DNA of 64,000 nucleotides from NCBI RefSeq assembly GCF_036226885.1, contig NZ_CP109027.1, positions 4,092,001 through 4,156,000 on the forward strand, in the 5' to 3' direction. The stretch's first letter is position 1. Every line of letters starts with the position of its first letter. Under the pieces are notes generated by a model. The model worked only from the letters and a program-made list of their open reading frames with translations. It was not told where the DNA came from and did no database searches. Origin of the DNA: Streptomyces sp. NBC_00663 (lineage in GTDB: Bacteria; Actinomycetota; Actinomycetes; Streptomycetales; Streptomycetaceae). This document shows, piece after piece, positions 42,226-51,220 of this stretch. Made by a program: the position numbers and the translations under genes.

Positions 42226-43593
42226 CTAGAGACCGGCCCCGGCCCGGGAGCGGTCGCGGGGGCGGACGGTCATCCGCAGGGCGCGCGGCCGTACGGTGAG
42301 CCGGGCGACCTGGCGAACGACCTGGCCCTCGGCGAGCTCCAGCCGTACCGAACGCAGCATCGTGGCGAGCGCCGTGACCATCTCGGTGAGGGCCAGCCGG
42401 TCCCCCATGCACTTGTGCTTGCCGTCCCCGAAGGGCAGGAACGCGCCCGGCGGAAGCGTCTGCGCGGCGTCGAGCCACCGGTCCGGGTGGAAGGCGAGGG
42501 GGTCGGGGAAGCGCGCGGGGTCGCGGTGCAGGGCGTGCTGGCAGTAGGCCAGTTCGGTGCCGGCGGGCAGCGTCCACCCGCCGAGCCGGGTCTCCTCCAT
42601 GGTGCGCCGGGTGACCAGCCAGCCGGGGTGGTGCAGCCGCAGGGTCTCGGTGATGACCCGGTTCAGGTACGGCAGCCGGGGCACGTCGTCGAAGGTCACC
42701 GGCCGTTCGCCGAGGACCTCGTCCAGCTCGGCCAGGACCGTGGCCTCGACGCCGGGGTTGCGGGCGAGTTCGTACAGCGTCCAGGACAGCACCGACGCGG
42801 TGGTCTCGGTGCCCGCCACGGCCAGGGTGAAGATCTCGGAGCTGATCTGGTGCCCGGTCAGCGGCCGACCGGTCTCCTCGTCGACGGCGCGCAGCAGCAT
42901 GGAGAGCATGTCCCCGGTGTCGTGCCCGGAGGCCTGGAGTTCGTCGACGGCGGTGTTGATGGTGGCGCGCACCCCGGCACGGGCCCGGTCGAAGCGGCGG
43001 TTGAAGGGCAGCGGCAGCCGCTCGGCCCAGTCGGGCAGCATCATGCGCACGCCGACGCCGTTCATCACCACCGAGAGGTTGCTGCGCAGCCGCTGGAAGA
43101 TGGCCTCGTCGAGGCTGCCGGCGAACACCGTCTTGGCCAGCATGTCGAGGCTGAGCCCGACCATCGCCTCGCGCACGTCGAGAGGCCGCCCGCGCTCCCA
43201 GGCGGCGACGGTGGCCGTCACCTCGGCGCGCATGAGGTCGACGTACCGGCTGATCTCGGTGTGGGCGAACGCCGGTTGCAGCTGGCGGCGTTTGCGGACG
43301 TGGTTGCGGCCGGTGGCGGTGACGACGCTGTCGCCCAGCAGCTGGCCCAGCTTGTCGTAGAGGCGTCCCTTGTCGAGGCTGGGGCCGAGGGCCTTGAGCA
43401 TCTGGTGGATCAGGGCCGGGTCCTGGACGACGATGGTGCGCGTCCCTGGCTGTAGGACGATCTCGACGAGGGGTTCCCGTGTCTCGCGCAGGGAGTCGAT
43501 GAAGCCGAGGTTGTCGCGCATCTTCAGCGCGTGGCCGATGAGCGGAAACGATCCTGCGGCCCGGGGTATGGGGGGAGGCGCAGTGGACGTCAC
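42226..43593 (-). CDS. Cytochrome P450
   Basis: A 455-residue heme monooxygenase. The heme-binding loop is FGDGKHKCMG (Cys near 394), the I-helix oxygen-activation motif AGTETTAS (near 259), ETLR of the K helix and the FHPDRW meander. The length and a Pro-rich start without a membrane anchor indicate a soluble class I enzyme. No ferredoxin or reductase gene is adjacent, and no terpene cyclase or polyketide gene either, so the substrate is unknown. It may act as a stand-alone tailoring or catabolic enzyme. Confidence 0.92.
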   Translation of the reverse strand: MTSTAPPPIPRAAGSFPLIGHALKMRDNLGFIDSLRETREPLVEIVLQPGTRTIVVQDPALIHQMLKALGPSLDKGRLYDKLGQLLGDSVVTATGRNHVRKRRQLQPAFAHTEISRYVDLMRAEVTATVAAWERGRPLDVREAMVGLSLDMLAKTVFAGSLDEAIFQRLRSNLSVVMNGVGVRMMLPDWAERLPLPFNRRFDRARAGVRATINTAVDELQASGHDTGDMLSMLLRAVDEETGRPLTGHQISSEIFTLAVAGTETTASVLSWTLYELARNPGVEATVLAELDEVLGERPVTFDDVPRLPYLNRVITETLRLHHPGWLVTRRTMEETRLGGWTLPAGTELAYCQHALHRDPARFPDPLAFHPDRWLDAAQTLPPGAFLPFGDGKHKCMGDRLALTEMVTALATMLRSVRLELAEGQVVRQVARLTVRPRALRMTVRPRDRSRAGAGL

Positions 43594-43701
43594 GGGTCAT
43601 CCCTTCACGGCAGTCATGGGCGCCCTATGGCTTCCCTGACCTTTCCCCAGTGCAATCCTGTCATGAACGTGTCCTGCGCCACGTGGGACGACCGGCCGGC
43701 C

Positions 43702-44961
43702 TCAGGCCACCGTCCGCAGCCCGCCCAGCGCCTCTCCTCCCTTGCCCCGCACCACCCGGTGCGCACAGGCCGCCGCCAGCAGCTCCCCCAGCAGATCCGG
43801 ATCGCCGATCTCCAGCCCCAGCAACGACTCGATCCGCTCCAGCCGTTGGTAGAGGGACTGGCGGCCGATGTGGAGCAGCGCCGCCGTGCGGGTCGGGGAG
43901 CAGCCGTTGCGCAGATGGGTCTCCAGCGTGCGCACCAGGTCGCTCGGGTGGGCCGCCTCCCAGTCGAGGAGCGGGCCCAGCGCGTGCTGGACCAGCCCGG
44001 CGAGGCGCTCACGGTTGGCGTCCACACCGCCCCGGGTCAGCTCCCGCTCCAGGGCGAGGGCCCGCGAGGAGGTCACCAACGGGCCGTCGGGAGCGGCCGG
44101 TTCGGCGGCCGGCACGGTCAACGCCAACTCCAGCGTCGTACGGGCCGCCCGCAGCGTGTCGCTCCAGCGCAGCCAGCCGCTCCCCGCGGCGACGGCGTGC
44201 CCGACCGCCACCGTCAGACCGGGCGCGGCGGTGGCGCGGAAGGCGTCCTGCACCGCCCGCACCGGGTCACCGGCGCGGACCGCGGGCAGCGCCAGCAGCG
44301 CCAGTACGTCCCCCGGGAACGCGGCCCGCAGCCCGCTCGCCCCGCCCAGCACCCGTACCGCCCGGTCCACCGCCCCCGTCTCCCGCGTCCCGTGCACGGA
44401 CACCCCGAGCAGCCGCACCCCCGGCCCCGGATGGAACCCGGCGAGCGCCGCCCGCGCCTCCACCTCGGGCTGGTTCAGCGCCGCCCGGTCGGCGAGGTCG
44501 GCGAGCAGGGCCGCCGTATGGTCGTCACCCCAGGGCCGTACGACATCGCGCCCCGACAGCCCCCGCGCCACGATCGCCCGGTTGGCGGCCTCCGTGATCC
44601 GTACGAAGGGCACGACCCGGCGCAGCGCCAGCAGCGGCAGGCCGAGGCGGCGGGCCTCGTCGGTCACCTCGGCGGGCATGGCGGGCAGCGACCGCCCGAC
44701 CTCCACCGCGAGCCCGGCGGCGCCGCGGGCGGCCAGCTCCCGCACGTACCGCCGGCGCACCTCCTCCTCGGCGTCCGTGAGCCCGAACCCGTTGGTGAGC
44801 AGCAGTTCGCCGCCGTCGAGGAAGTTGGCCCCCTCGTAGACCTCGCTCGAATGCACCCAGCGCACCGGCCGGTCCAGGCCCTCGGCGCCCGCGAGCAGCT
44901 CGGGCTCGGTGGCGCGGACGGGGTCGAGGGCCAGGATCTCGCGGAGGGTGAGTGCGGGCAT
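43702..44961 (-). CDS. PucR-family transcriptional regulator
   Basis: A 419-residue regulator. The N-terminal PucR sensor domain (about 1-125, LTLREILALDPVRATEPELLAGAEGLDRPVRWVHSSEV) is followed by a GGDEF-like central region. A C-terminal HTH_30 domain ends the protein (about 350-405, LVRTLETHLRNGCSPTRTAALLHIGRQSLYQRLERIESLLGLEI). PucR regulators classically control purine or nucleobase catabolism. It is divergent from a cytidine/guanine-deaminase-like gene 93 bases away, its likely target. ATG 44961 is preferred over the longer reading. Confidence 0.9.
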   Translation of the reverse strand: MPALTLREILALDPVRATEPELLAGAEGLDRPVRWVHSSEVYEGANFLDGGELLLTNGFGLTDAEEEVRRRYVRELAARGAAGLAVEVGRSLPAMPAEVTDEARRLGLPLLALRRVVPFVRITEAANRAIVARGLSGRDVVRPWGDDHTAALLADLADRAALNQPEVEARAALAGFHPGPGVRLLGVSVHGTRETGAVDRAVRVLGGASGLRAAFPGDVLALLALPAVRAGDPVRAVQDAFRATAAPGLTVAVGHAVAAGSGWLRWSDTLRAARTTLELALTVPAAEPAAPDGPLVTSSRALALERELTRGGVDANRERLAGLVQHALGPLLDWEAAHPSDLVRTLETHLRNGCSPTRTAALLHIGRQSLYQRLERIESLLGLEIGDPDLLGELLAAACAHRVVRGKGGEALGGLRTVA

Positions 44962-45053
44962 GCGCGCCTCCCGACAGTTCGTCCGGCTGTGGGCTGCCCG
45001 GAGAGTACTTTCCGCACGTTGCCCTCGTGTTTCGGTCACAGCAGAGTGGACGT

Positions 45054-45503
45054 ATGGATCAGGTTCAGGCACACACCTGGCTGGCGACCGCCGTCGCCGA
45101 GGCCCGCGCCGGGCTCGCCGAGGGCGGCATCCCGATCGGCGCCGCGCTCTACGGCGCCGACGGCACGCTGCTCGGCCGCGGCCACAACCGGCGCGTCCAG
45201 GACGACGACCCGTCGACGCACGCGGAGACGGCGGCGTTCCGCGCGGCGGGCAGACAGCGCTCCTACCGGGGCACGACGATGGTCACCACGCTCTCCCCCT
45301 GCTGGTACTGCTCCGGCCTGGTCCGCCAGTTCGGTATCTCGCGGGTGGTGGTCGGCGAGGCGGCCACCTTCCACGGCGGGCACGACTGGCTGGCGGAGCA
45401 CGGCGTGGAGATCGTGCTCCTCGACGACCCCGCATGCGTGTCGATGATGCGCGACTTCATCGAGAAGAACCCGGCTCTGTGGAATGAGGACATCGGTGAG
45501 TGA
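45054..45503 (+). CDS. Nucleoside/nucleobase deaminase (cytidine deaminase superfamily)
   Basis: A 149-residue zinc deaminase. The active site HAE (THAETAAFRAAG, His and catalytic Glu) pairs with PCWYC, whose two Cys complete the zinc site. The size and the HAE/PCxxC spacing fit cytosine or guanine deaminase-type enzymes. Its -10 region overlaps the PucR divergent gap. It is coupled to a 2OG-Fe oxygenase gene that starts 8 bases before its stop. Together they suggest use of a nucleobase-like substrate. Confidence 0.9.
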   Translation: MDQVQAHTWLATAVAEARAGLAEGGIPIGAALYGADGTLLGRGHNRRVQDDDPSTHAETAAFRAAGRQRSYRGTTMVTTLSPCWYCSGLVRQFGISRVVVGEAATFHGGHDWLAEHGVEIVLLDDPACVSMMRDFIEKNPALWNEDIGE

Positions 45504-46473
45504 GCCCCGTATCCCGACGATCGATCTGAAGCCGTGGACGGACGGCGACCCCGAGGTCCGGGCCGGCTTCGCCCGTACCGTCGACGAGGCGCTCCAGACC
45601 GCCGGGTTCCTGCTGGTCACGGGTCATGGCGTGGACCCTGCCCTGCGCGCGGCCATCCGCGAGGCCGCACGCGCGTTCTTCCGGCTCCCCGCCGACGTCA
45701 AGCAGCCGTACGCCGTGAAGGTCGGCGGGCGGGGCTGGCTCGGGCCGGGCGCGGAGGCGAACGGCTACTCGGAGGGCACGGAGACCCCGCCCGACCTGAA
45801 GGAGTCGCTGTCCTTCGCGACGCACGAGCCGTTCGACGACCCGGTCGTCAACGCGGAGTGGTACGCGCCGAACGTCTGGCCCGGCGAAGTCCCGGAGCTG
45901 CGGGCGCTGGTGGAGGAGTACCTGGAGAGGATGGCCGCCCTGGAGAAGGAGCTGTTGAGTCTGCTGGGTGAGGCCCTCGGCCTCGAACCCGACTTCTTCT
46001 CCCGCCACATGGACCATCCGACCTACGGCTTCAACATCAACTGGTACCCGGGGACCGAGGTCGTCGGCCAGCCGGAACCCGGCCAGTTCCGCATCGGCCC
46101 GCACACCGACTTCGGCACGGTGACGATCCTCGACCGGCAGGCGGGCAAGGGCGGGTTGCAGGTGTGGACGGACGCCGGCGGCTGGGAGGACGCACCCTTC
46201 GACCCGGACGCGTTCACCATCAACATCGGTGACCTGATGGCCCGTTGGACGGGAGACCGCTGGCGCTCGGGCCGCCACCGCGTCCTCCCGCCCCCCGCCG
46301 ACGCCCCCGCCGAGGAGCTCATGTCCCTCGTCTACTTCGGCGAGTGCACCCCGGGGACGCGGGTGGAATCAGTCCCGGCGCCCATCGGACGCGTGGCGTA
46401 CGAGCCGGTGGACTCGCATGTGTATCTGCGGGGCCAGCTGGACTCGATCACGGTCGACGTCACGACTGACTGA
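45496..46473 (+). CDS. Isopenicillin-N-synthase-like 2-oxoglutarate/Fe(II) oxygenase
   Basis: Non-heme iron oxygenase of 325 residues. The DIOX_N domain (about 5-120, IPTIDLKPWTDGDPEVRAGFARTVDEALQTAGFLLVTGHGV) is followed by the 2OG-FeII domain. The iron ligands are His and Asp in GPHTDFG and the distal His in SGRHRV. GTG 45496 has GAGGA about 6 bases upstream; ATG 45484 is an alternative. Overlap with the deaminase gene indicates one operon under PucR. It could act on a pyrimidine or on a product of the deaminase, which is inference. Confidence 0.9.
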   Translation: MSEPRIPTIDLKPWTDGDPEVRAGFARTVDEALQTAGFLLVTGHGVDPALRAAIREAARAFFRLPADVKQPYAVKVGGRGWLGPGAEANGYSEGTETPPDLKESLSFATHEPFDDPVVNAEWYAPNVWPGEVPELRALVEEYLERMAALEKELLSLLGEALGLEPDFFSRHMDHPTYGFNINWYPGTEVVGQPEPGQFRIGPHTDFGTVTILDRQAGKGGLQVWTDAGGWEDAPFDPDAFTINIGDLMARWTGDRWRSGRHRVLPPPADAPAEELMSLVYFGECTPGTRVESVPAPIGRVAYEPVDSHVYLRGQLDSITVDVTTD

Positions 46474-46870
46474 GGCTCTCCACGAGCCGCTCGAAGCGCG
46501 CCCGCCAGAGCGGCTCGGCGGCCCCTTCTCCCTGGAACTCATGCTGGAACTCATGGGTGAACCGCAGGACCGAACCGTCCTCCCCGTCCCGCTCCAGATG
46601 AAACCGGACCCGGCCGCCCTCCACGGTGTACTCGGCGACCCGCTCCACATCCCACGCGGTGACCTGCCCGGCCCCCAGCTCCCCCAGCCCGACGGCCCCA
46701 CCGAGCCGGGGTTCGAGCACCTCGACCCCGGTGAGCCAGCCCCCCAGCCCCTCGGCGGTGGCGAGCACCGGCCACACCACCTCCATGGGCCGCGGAAGCC
46801 GCACCAGGAAGTGGAGGATGCGCGTGTTCCCGTGGCTCTGGCTGCTGCCCTGCTCAACGGATCCACTCAT
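46460..46870 (-). CDS. SRPBCC (AHSA1/START-like) ligand-binding protein
   Basis: A 136-residue helix-grip fold protein. Family features are the N-terminal strand/helix RILHFLVRLPRPMEVVWPVLATAEGLGGWL, EPRLGGAVGL and a closing long helix ending FERLVESLSQS. SRPBCC proteins bind hydrophobic ligands or act as Hsp90 co-chaperone-like factors. Its 3' end overlaps the convergent oxygenase gene by 14 bases. A short duplicated HEFQ occurs at about residues 107-114. Confidence 0.82.
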   Translation of the reverse strand: MSGSVEQGSSQSHGNTRILHFLVRLPRPMEVVWPVLATAEGLGGWLTGVEVLEPRLGGAVGLGELGAGQVTAWDVERVAEYTVEGGRVRFHLERDGEDGSVLRFTHEFQHEFQGEGAAEPLWRARFERLVESLSQS

Positions 46871-46933
46871 GACACCAGCGTGACGCGTGGCGCGGCGATC
46901 CGCACGCTGCCCGCCACGCGTCCGGGTACGGAC

Positions 46934-48031
46934 TTACACGCCCGCGTAGGAGTGCTTTCCGCTCACGAAGATGTTGACGCCGTAGTAGTTGAACAGCCAG
47001 CAGCCGAAGGCGAGGAGAGCCAGGTAGGCGGCCTTGCGGCCCTTCCAGCCGGCCGTGGCGCGGGCGTGCAGGTAGCAGGCGTAGGCGACCCAGGTGATGA
47101 AGGCCCAGGTCTCCTTGGGGTCCCAGCCCCAGTAGCGGCCCCACGCGTCGCCCGCCCAGATCGCGCCCGCGATGATCGTGAAGGTCCACAGCGGGAAGAC
47201 CGCCGCGTTGACCCGGTACGAGAACTTGTCGAGGGAGGAGGAGGCCGGCAGGCGCTCCAGGAAGGACGTGGCGAACTTGCCGGGCTTGCCGCCGCCCGCG
47301 AGCTTGCTCTCGTAGGAGTCCTTGAACAGGTACAGGATCGTGGTGACCGCGCCCACGTAGAAGACCGCGCCGCACAGGATCGCCGTGGAGACGTGGATGT
47401 ACAGCCAGTACGAGTGGAGGGCGGGAACCAACTGGTCGCTGGCGGTGTACAAGACAGTGACGGCGATACCGAGATCGAGGAGGACCGAGGTGATGAGGAA
47501 CAGGCCCATCCAGCGCACGTTCTTCTTCAGCGCCAGCAGCGAGAGGTACACGCCGACGGCCACCGTGGAGAAGGTGATGTTGAACTCGTACATGTTGCCC
47601 CAGGGCGCCCGCTCCACCGAGGCCGCGCGGGCGATGACCCCGGCGAGTTCGATGAGGAAGGCGAGCACCGTGAGGGACACGGCGATACGCCCGTAGAGGT
47701 CACCCTGCTCGTCCCCGCCGTGCGCCCCGGGCCCGTCCGGCACGTCCCGCTGACCGGCAGCGGCCCGTACGACGACCTGCGGCCGTTCCAGTACGGCGGT
47801 GGAGCCGCCCTTCTTCACCGTGACCGCCGGCGCCTTGCGCTCCGCCGGGTCGGCTGTCAGCGCGGCGGCCGTGCGGCCGATCTTGCTGCGGCTGCCGAAG
47901 ATCCATTCGGTGATGTAGGCGAAGAAGGCCAGCGTGTAGACGGCCATCGCGGAGTAGATCAGCGTGTTGCTGAGGTTCGCGAGATGTTCGTTGGTGGCGG
48001 CGGCCAGATCCGTCGCAGCGGCGAGAGTCAC
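46934..48031 (-). CDS. resC: Cytochrome c maturation protein ResC/CcsB
   Basis: Membrane component of system II cytochrome c synthetase that carries heme across the membrane with ResB. The 365-residue protein has about eight helices and the tryptophan-rich heme-handling motif WGWDPKETW, with flanking conserved His (IHVSTAIL). GTG 48031 overlaps the resB stop (GTGA), giving coupled expression. The longer frame upstream lies inside resB. Confidence 0.93.
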   Translation of the reverse strand: MTLAAATDLAAATNEHLANLSNTLIYSAMAVYTLAFFAYITEWIFGSRSKIGRTAAALTADPAERKAPAVTVKKGGSTAVLERPQVVVRAAAGQRDVPDGPGAHGGDEQGDLYGRIAVSLTVLAFLIELAGVIARAASVERAPWGNMYEFNITFSTVAVGVYLSLLALKKNVRWMGLFLITSVLLDLGIAVTVLYTASDQLVPALHSYWLYIHVSTAILCGAVFYVGAVTTILYLFKDSYESKLAGGGKPGKFATSFLERLPASSSLDKFSYRVNAAVFPLWTFTIIAGAIWAGDAWGRYWGWDPKETWAFITWVAYACYLHARATAGWKGRKAAYLALLAFGCWLFNYYGVNIFVSGKHSYAGV

Positions 48032-49731
48032 TTCTCGAGCCTTTCGGCAGGTACGACTTGGGGGTCGGGTGTGTCGGTGGAGTCTTCGTCCGGTTCGGGT
48101 GCACCGGGAGCCTGGTCGTAGAGGACGTCGGCGAGGGCGCCGAGTTCCTCGGGCACCTTCGCGGACTCGCTGCGGCCGAGTCCGGCCATCTCGACGACCG
48201 TGACGCCGTCGTCGCCCCTGACCGCCCGCACCCACACCCGGCGGCGCTGGATGAACAGGGAGCCGGCAAGGCCGAAGATCGCGGCGATGGCGCCGGCCAG
48301 CGCCCAGCCGCTGCCGGGCTGGCGGGTCACCTGGAAGTTGGCCCACTCCTCGGTGGACTCATAGGTGATCGAGCCGGCGCCGTTCGGGAGCTTCATGGTC
48401 TGGCCGGGCCGCAGGTTCTCCCGCTGCTGGCCCTTGGAGTCCTTGAACGCCTTCAGATGCGACTTGTCGAGCTGGTACACGCTCTGCGGGACACCGGAGT
48501 CGACACCCAGGTCGCCGTAGTAGCCGGCCAGGTTCAGCACCGGGTTGCCCAGCGCGGGGAAGGTGGAGGACACCTCGTTGCCGGGGGTGTACGTCGGCAG
48601 GAAGAAGGCCTCGAAGCCCAGCTGCTGCCGCACGCCCTTGGCGTCGCGGTAGCCGTCCATGACCTTGACGACACCGGAGGAGGTGATGTTGCTGTCCAGC
48701 GGCAGCAGCGGCACCGCGTCGTGGTAGACGACATTGCCCTTGCCGTCGCGGACCGTGATGACGGGCGCGTAGCCGTGGGCGGTCAGATAGACCTTCGAGT
48801 CGCCGATCTCCAGCGGCTCGTTGACCTTGACGGTCGTCTTCTTGGCCTTGCCGTAGGCGCCCACGCTGTAGGAGAGGGCGGCCTGGAAGGTGCGCGCGGT
48901 GCCCCGGTTGGGGCCGTTCTTCTCGTAGGTGCCCTGGAAGTCGTTCAGTTTGAAGCTGAACGGGTCCAGGTCGTCCTGGGTGAAGAGGCTGCCGGACTTG
49001 AAGTCGTCGTACTGGGTGAGGGTGTTGGAGAACCCGCCGCCCTCGACGATCAGCTTGTTGCCCTCCATCTTGAACAGCTGACCCCAGGCGAAGGCGATCA
49101 GCATCACGATGAGGGCGATGTGGAAGGCGAGGTTGCCGACCTCGCGCAGATAGCCCTTCTCGGCGGCGACCGCGTCACCGGCGAGGTGCGCGCGGAAGCG
49201 GCGCTTCTTGAGCAGGGCGAGGGCGGCGGCGCGGACCTGCTCGGGCTCGGCCTCGGTGCGCCAGGTGGTGTACGCGGGCAGCCGCGTCAGGCGCCTCGGG
49301 GCACCCGGCGGACGGCCGCGCAGTTGGCCGACGAACTGCCAGGTGCGCGGGATGATGCAGCCGACGAGGGAGACGAACAGCAGGATGTAGATCGCGGAGA
49401 ACCACACCGAGCTGTAGACGTGGAAGAGGCCGAGCTTGTCGTAGAGGTCACCGAGGGTGGGGTTGTCCTTGCGGAACTGGGCGACCTTCGTCTCGTCGGT
49501 CCCGGACTGCGGGATCAGCGAGCCGGGGATCGCGCCGAGCGACAGCAGCAGGAGCAGCAGCAGCGCGACCCGCATGGAGGTGAGCTGGCGCCAGAACCAG
49601 CGGGCCCAGCCGATCACGCCCAGGGAGGGCATGTTCAGGGTGTCCTCGGGCGCGGTGGACAGCTGGGAGCCGGCGGCGCCGAGGTCCTCTTCGCCGGTGG
49701 GCGGGGTCGGGTCGGTTGTCGTCTTGCTCAT
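48028..49731 (-). CDS. resB: Cytochrome c maturation protein ResB
   Basis: A 567-residue partner of ResC in system II heme attachment. Three N-terminal helices (near residues 45-65, 105-125 and 205-225), a large extracytoplasmic domain (about 240-480) and a last helix (ALAGAIAAIFGLAGSLFIQ) match the ResB layout. It follows ccdA by 3 bases and overlaps resC, so tlpA-ccdA-resB-resC is one operon serving cytochrome c of the bc1-aa3 branch. Confidence 0.93.
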   Translation of the reverse strand: MSKTTTDPTPPTGEEDLGAAGSQLSTAPEDTLNMPSLGVIGWARWFWRQLTSMRVALLLLLLLSLGAIPGSLIPQSGTDETKVAQFRKDNPTLGDLYDKLGLFHVYSSVWFSAIYILLFVSLVGCIIPRTWQFVGQLRGRPPGAPRRLTRLPAYTTWRTEAEPEQVRAAALALLKKRRFRAHLAGDAVAAEKGYLREVGNLAFHIALIVMLIAFAWGQLFKMEGNKLIVEGGGFSNTLTQYDDFKSGSLFTQDDLDPFSFKLNDFQGTYEKNGPNRGTARTFQAALSYSVGAYGKAKKTTVKVNEPLEIGDSKVYLTAHGYAPVITVRDGKGNVVYHDAVPLLPLDSNITSSGVVKVMDGYRDAKGVRQQLGFEAFFLPTYTPGNEVSSTFPALGNPVLNLAGYYGDLGVDSGVPQSVYQLDKSHLKAFKDSKGQQRENLRPGQTMKLPNGAGSITYESTEEWANFQVTRQPGSGWALAGAIAAIFGLAGSLFIQRRRVWVRAVRGDDGVTVVEMAGLGRSESAKVPEELGALADVLYDQAPGAPEPDEDSTDTPDPQVVPAERLEK

Positions 49732-49734
49732 CGA

Positions 49735-50520
49735 TCAGATCCCCACAGTGAAGCCGTTGGACCAGGCCTGCATCTCCTGCACGATGCTGTCCCAGGCGCC
49801 GGTCAGCAGCAGGACACCGGTCAGGATCATCATGGTGCCGCCGATGCGCATCACCCAGACGTAGTGCTGCTTGACCCAGGCGAAGGCGCCGAGCGCCTTG
49901 CGGAAGGCTACGGCAGCGAGCACGAAGGGGACACCGAGGCCGAGGCAGTAGGCGACGGTCAGTATGGCGCCGCGCAGGGCGCTGCCGTCCTGCATGGCGA
50001 GCGTCTGCACCGAGGACAGCGTGGGCCCGATGCAGGGCGTCCAGCCGATGCCGAACAGGGCGCCGAGCAGGGGGGCGCCGGCCAGCCCGGTGGCGGGCCG
50101 GGTGTGGAAGCGGAACTCGCGCTGGGTGAGCCAGGGCATCATGCCCATGAAGAAGACGCCCATGAGGATCATGAGGACGCCGAGCACCTTGGACAGGACG
50201 TCCCGCTCCTCCTGGAGGGTCTGTCCGAAGTAGCCGAACAGCGCCCCGCCGGAGACGAAGACGATGGTGAAGCCGAGGACGAACAGGGAGGCACCGGCGG
50301 CCATCCGCCCGCGCCGGGCCTCGGCGAGATCGGTGCCGCTGACGCCGGTGACGTACGACAGATAGCCGGGCACCAGCGGCAGGACGCAGGGGGAGAAGAA
50401 GGAGACGAGTCCGCCGAGCAGGGCGATCGGCAGGGCGAGCAGCAGGGCGCCGCTCATCACGGTGTCGTTCTGCCCCACCCCGGCGGCGAGCGTGGTCACT
50501 CCGGTGACGGCCGCGCTCAC
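49735..50520 (-). CDS. ccdA: CcdA thiol-disulfide transporter
   Basis: A six-helix protein of 261 residues that passes electrons from cytoplasmic thioredoxin to the outside thiol proteins needed for apocytochrome c reduction. The redox Cys lie in SFFSPCVLPLVPG (about 45) and GWTPCIGPTL (about 160). GTG 50520 is 1 base after the tlpA stop. It is the direct reductant source for the TlpA/ResA protein encoded before it. Confidence 0.93.
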   Translation of the reverse strand: MSAAVTGVTTLAAGVGQNDTVMSGALLLALPIALLGGLVSFFSPCVLPLVPGYLSYVTGVSGTDLAEARRGRMAAGASLFVLGFTIVFVSGGALFGYFGQTLQEERDVLSKVLGVLMILMGVFFMGMMPWLTQREFRFHTRPATGLAGAPLLGALFGIGWTPCIGPTLSSVQTLAMQDGSALRGAILTVAYCLGLGVPFVLAAVAFRKALGAFAWVKQHYVWVMRIGGTMMILTGVLLLTGAWDSIVQEMQAWSNGFTVGI

Positions 50521-50521
50521 G

Positions 50522-51154
50522 TCACTTCTCCGCGAGGACGGGCTTGATCATGCCGAGCAGTGTGTCCTCGCTGAGCGCCTGCAACGCGCGGGCGGCGAGC
50601 TTGCCGTCCCGGTCGATGACGAGCGTGGAGGGGATCAACTGCGGGTTGAGGGTGCCCTTCTTGAACCGGAGCATCTGCTTGCCCGTCGGGTCGTAGATGC
50701 TCGGGTAGGTGATCCCGAACTCCTTCTCGAAGGACTTCGCGAGGGTGGTGCTGGCGTCCCGCGTGTTGAGGCCGACGAACTCGACGCCCTGGCCCTTGAC
50801 CTTCTCGTAGACGGTCTGGAGGTTCTTCGCCTCGGCCCGGCACGGAGAGCACCAGGAGCCCCACACATTGACGACGAGGACCTTGCCCTTGTAGTCGGCG
50901 GTGGACAGCTGCTTGCCGTCGATGGTCTCGCCGGACAGCTCGGGCGCCGCGGTCCGCTTGCCCTCGGCGACGGTGTCGACGCCGTTGTTGCCGGTGATGA
51001 AGTTGGTGTCGCCGCCACCCCCCGACACTCCGCCGGAGGTGCACGCGGACAGGGTCAGCGCGGCGGCCGCCGCGGCTCCGGTCAGGAGCAGGGCCCGGCG
51101 ACGGGTGCGCGTGGTGCGGTTCGGGCGCTGGGGGGCGCTGCTGGCGGCACTCAT
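50522..51154 (-). CDS. TlpA/ResA-like thioredoxin lipoprotein
   Basis: A 210-residue lipoprotein thioredoxin. A basic N-terminus with RRRALLLTGAAAAAALTLSAC (lipobox LSAC, Cys about 38) is followed by a thioredoxin fold with active site WCSPC in VNVWGSWCSPCRAEAKNL and the cis-Pro region IPSTLVIDRDG. It should keep apocytochrome c heme-site thiols reduced, receiving electrons from CcdA. It is the first gene of the cytochrome c maturation operon. Confidence 0.93.
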   Translation of the reverse strand: MSAASSAPQRPNRTTRTRRRALLLTGAAAAAALTLSACTSGGVSGGGGDTNFITGNNGVDTVAEGKRTAAPELSGETIDGKQLSTADYKGKVLVVNVWGSWCSPCRAEAKNLQTVYEKVKGQGVEFVGLNTRDASTTLAKSFEKEFGITYPSIYDPTGKQMLRFKKGTLNPQLIPSTLVIDRDGKLAARALQALSEDTLLGMIKPVLAEK

Positions 51155-51220
51155 GTGAAAAGTTTCGCATGCCCGTTCCGGGGATCTTGCGCACCCCCCT
51201 CGCGGGCGGAAACCCGCATA

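Noticed and set aside
42226..46473. Secondary-metabolite cluster around the P450
   Set aside because: No polyketide, peptide, terpene or RiPP core gene is present. The neighbours are argG, PucR, a deaminase and an oxygenase.
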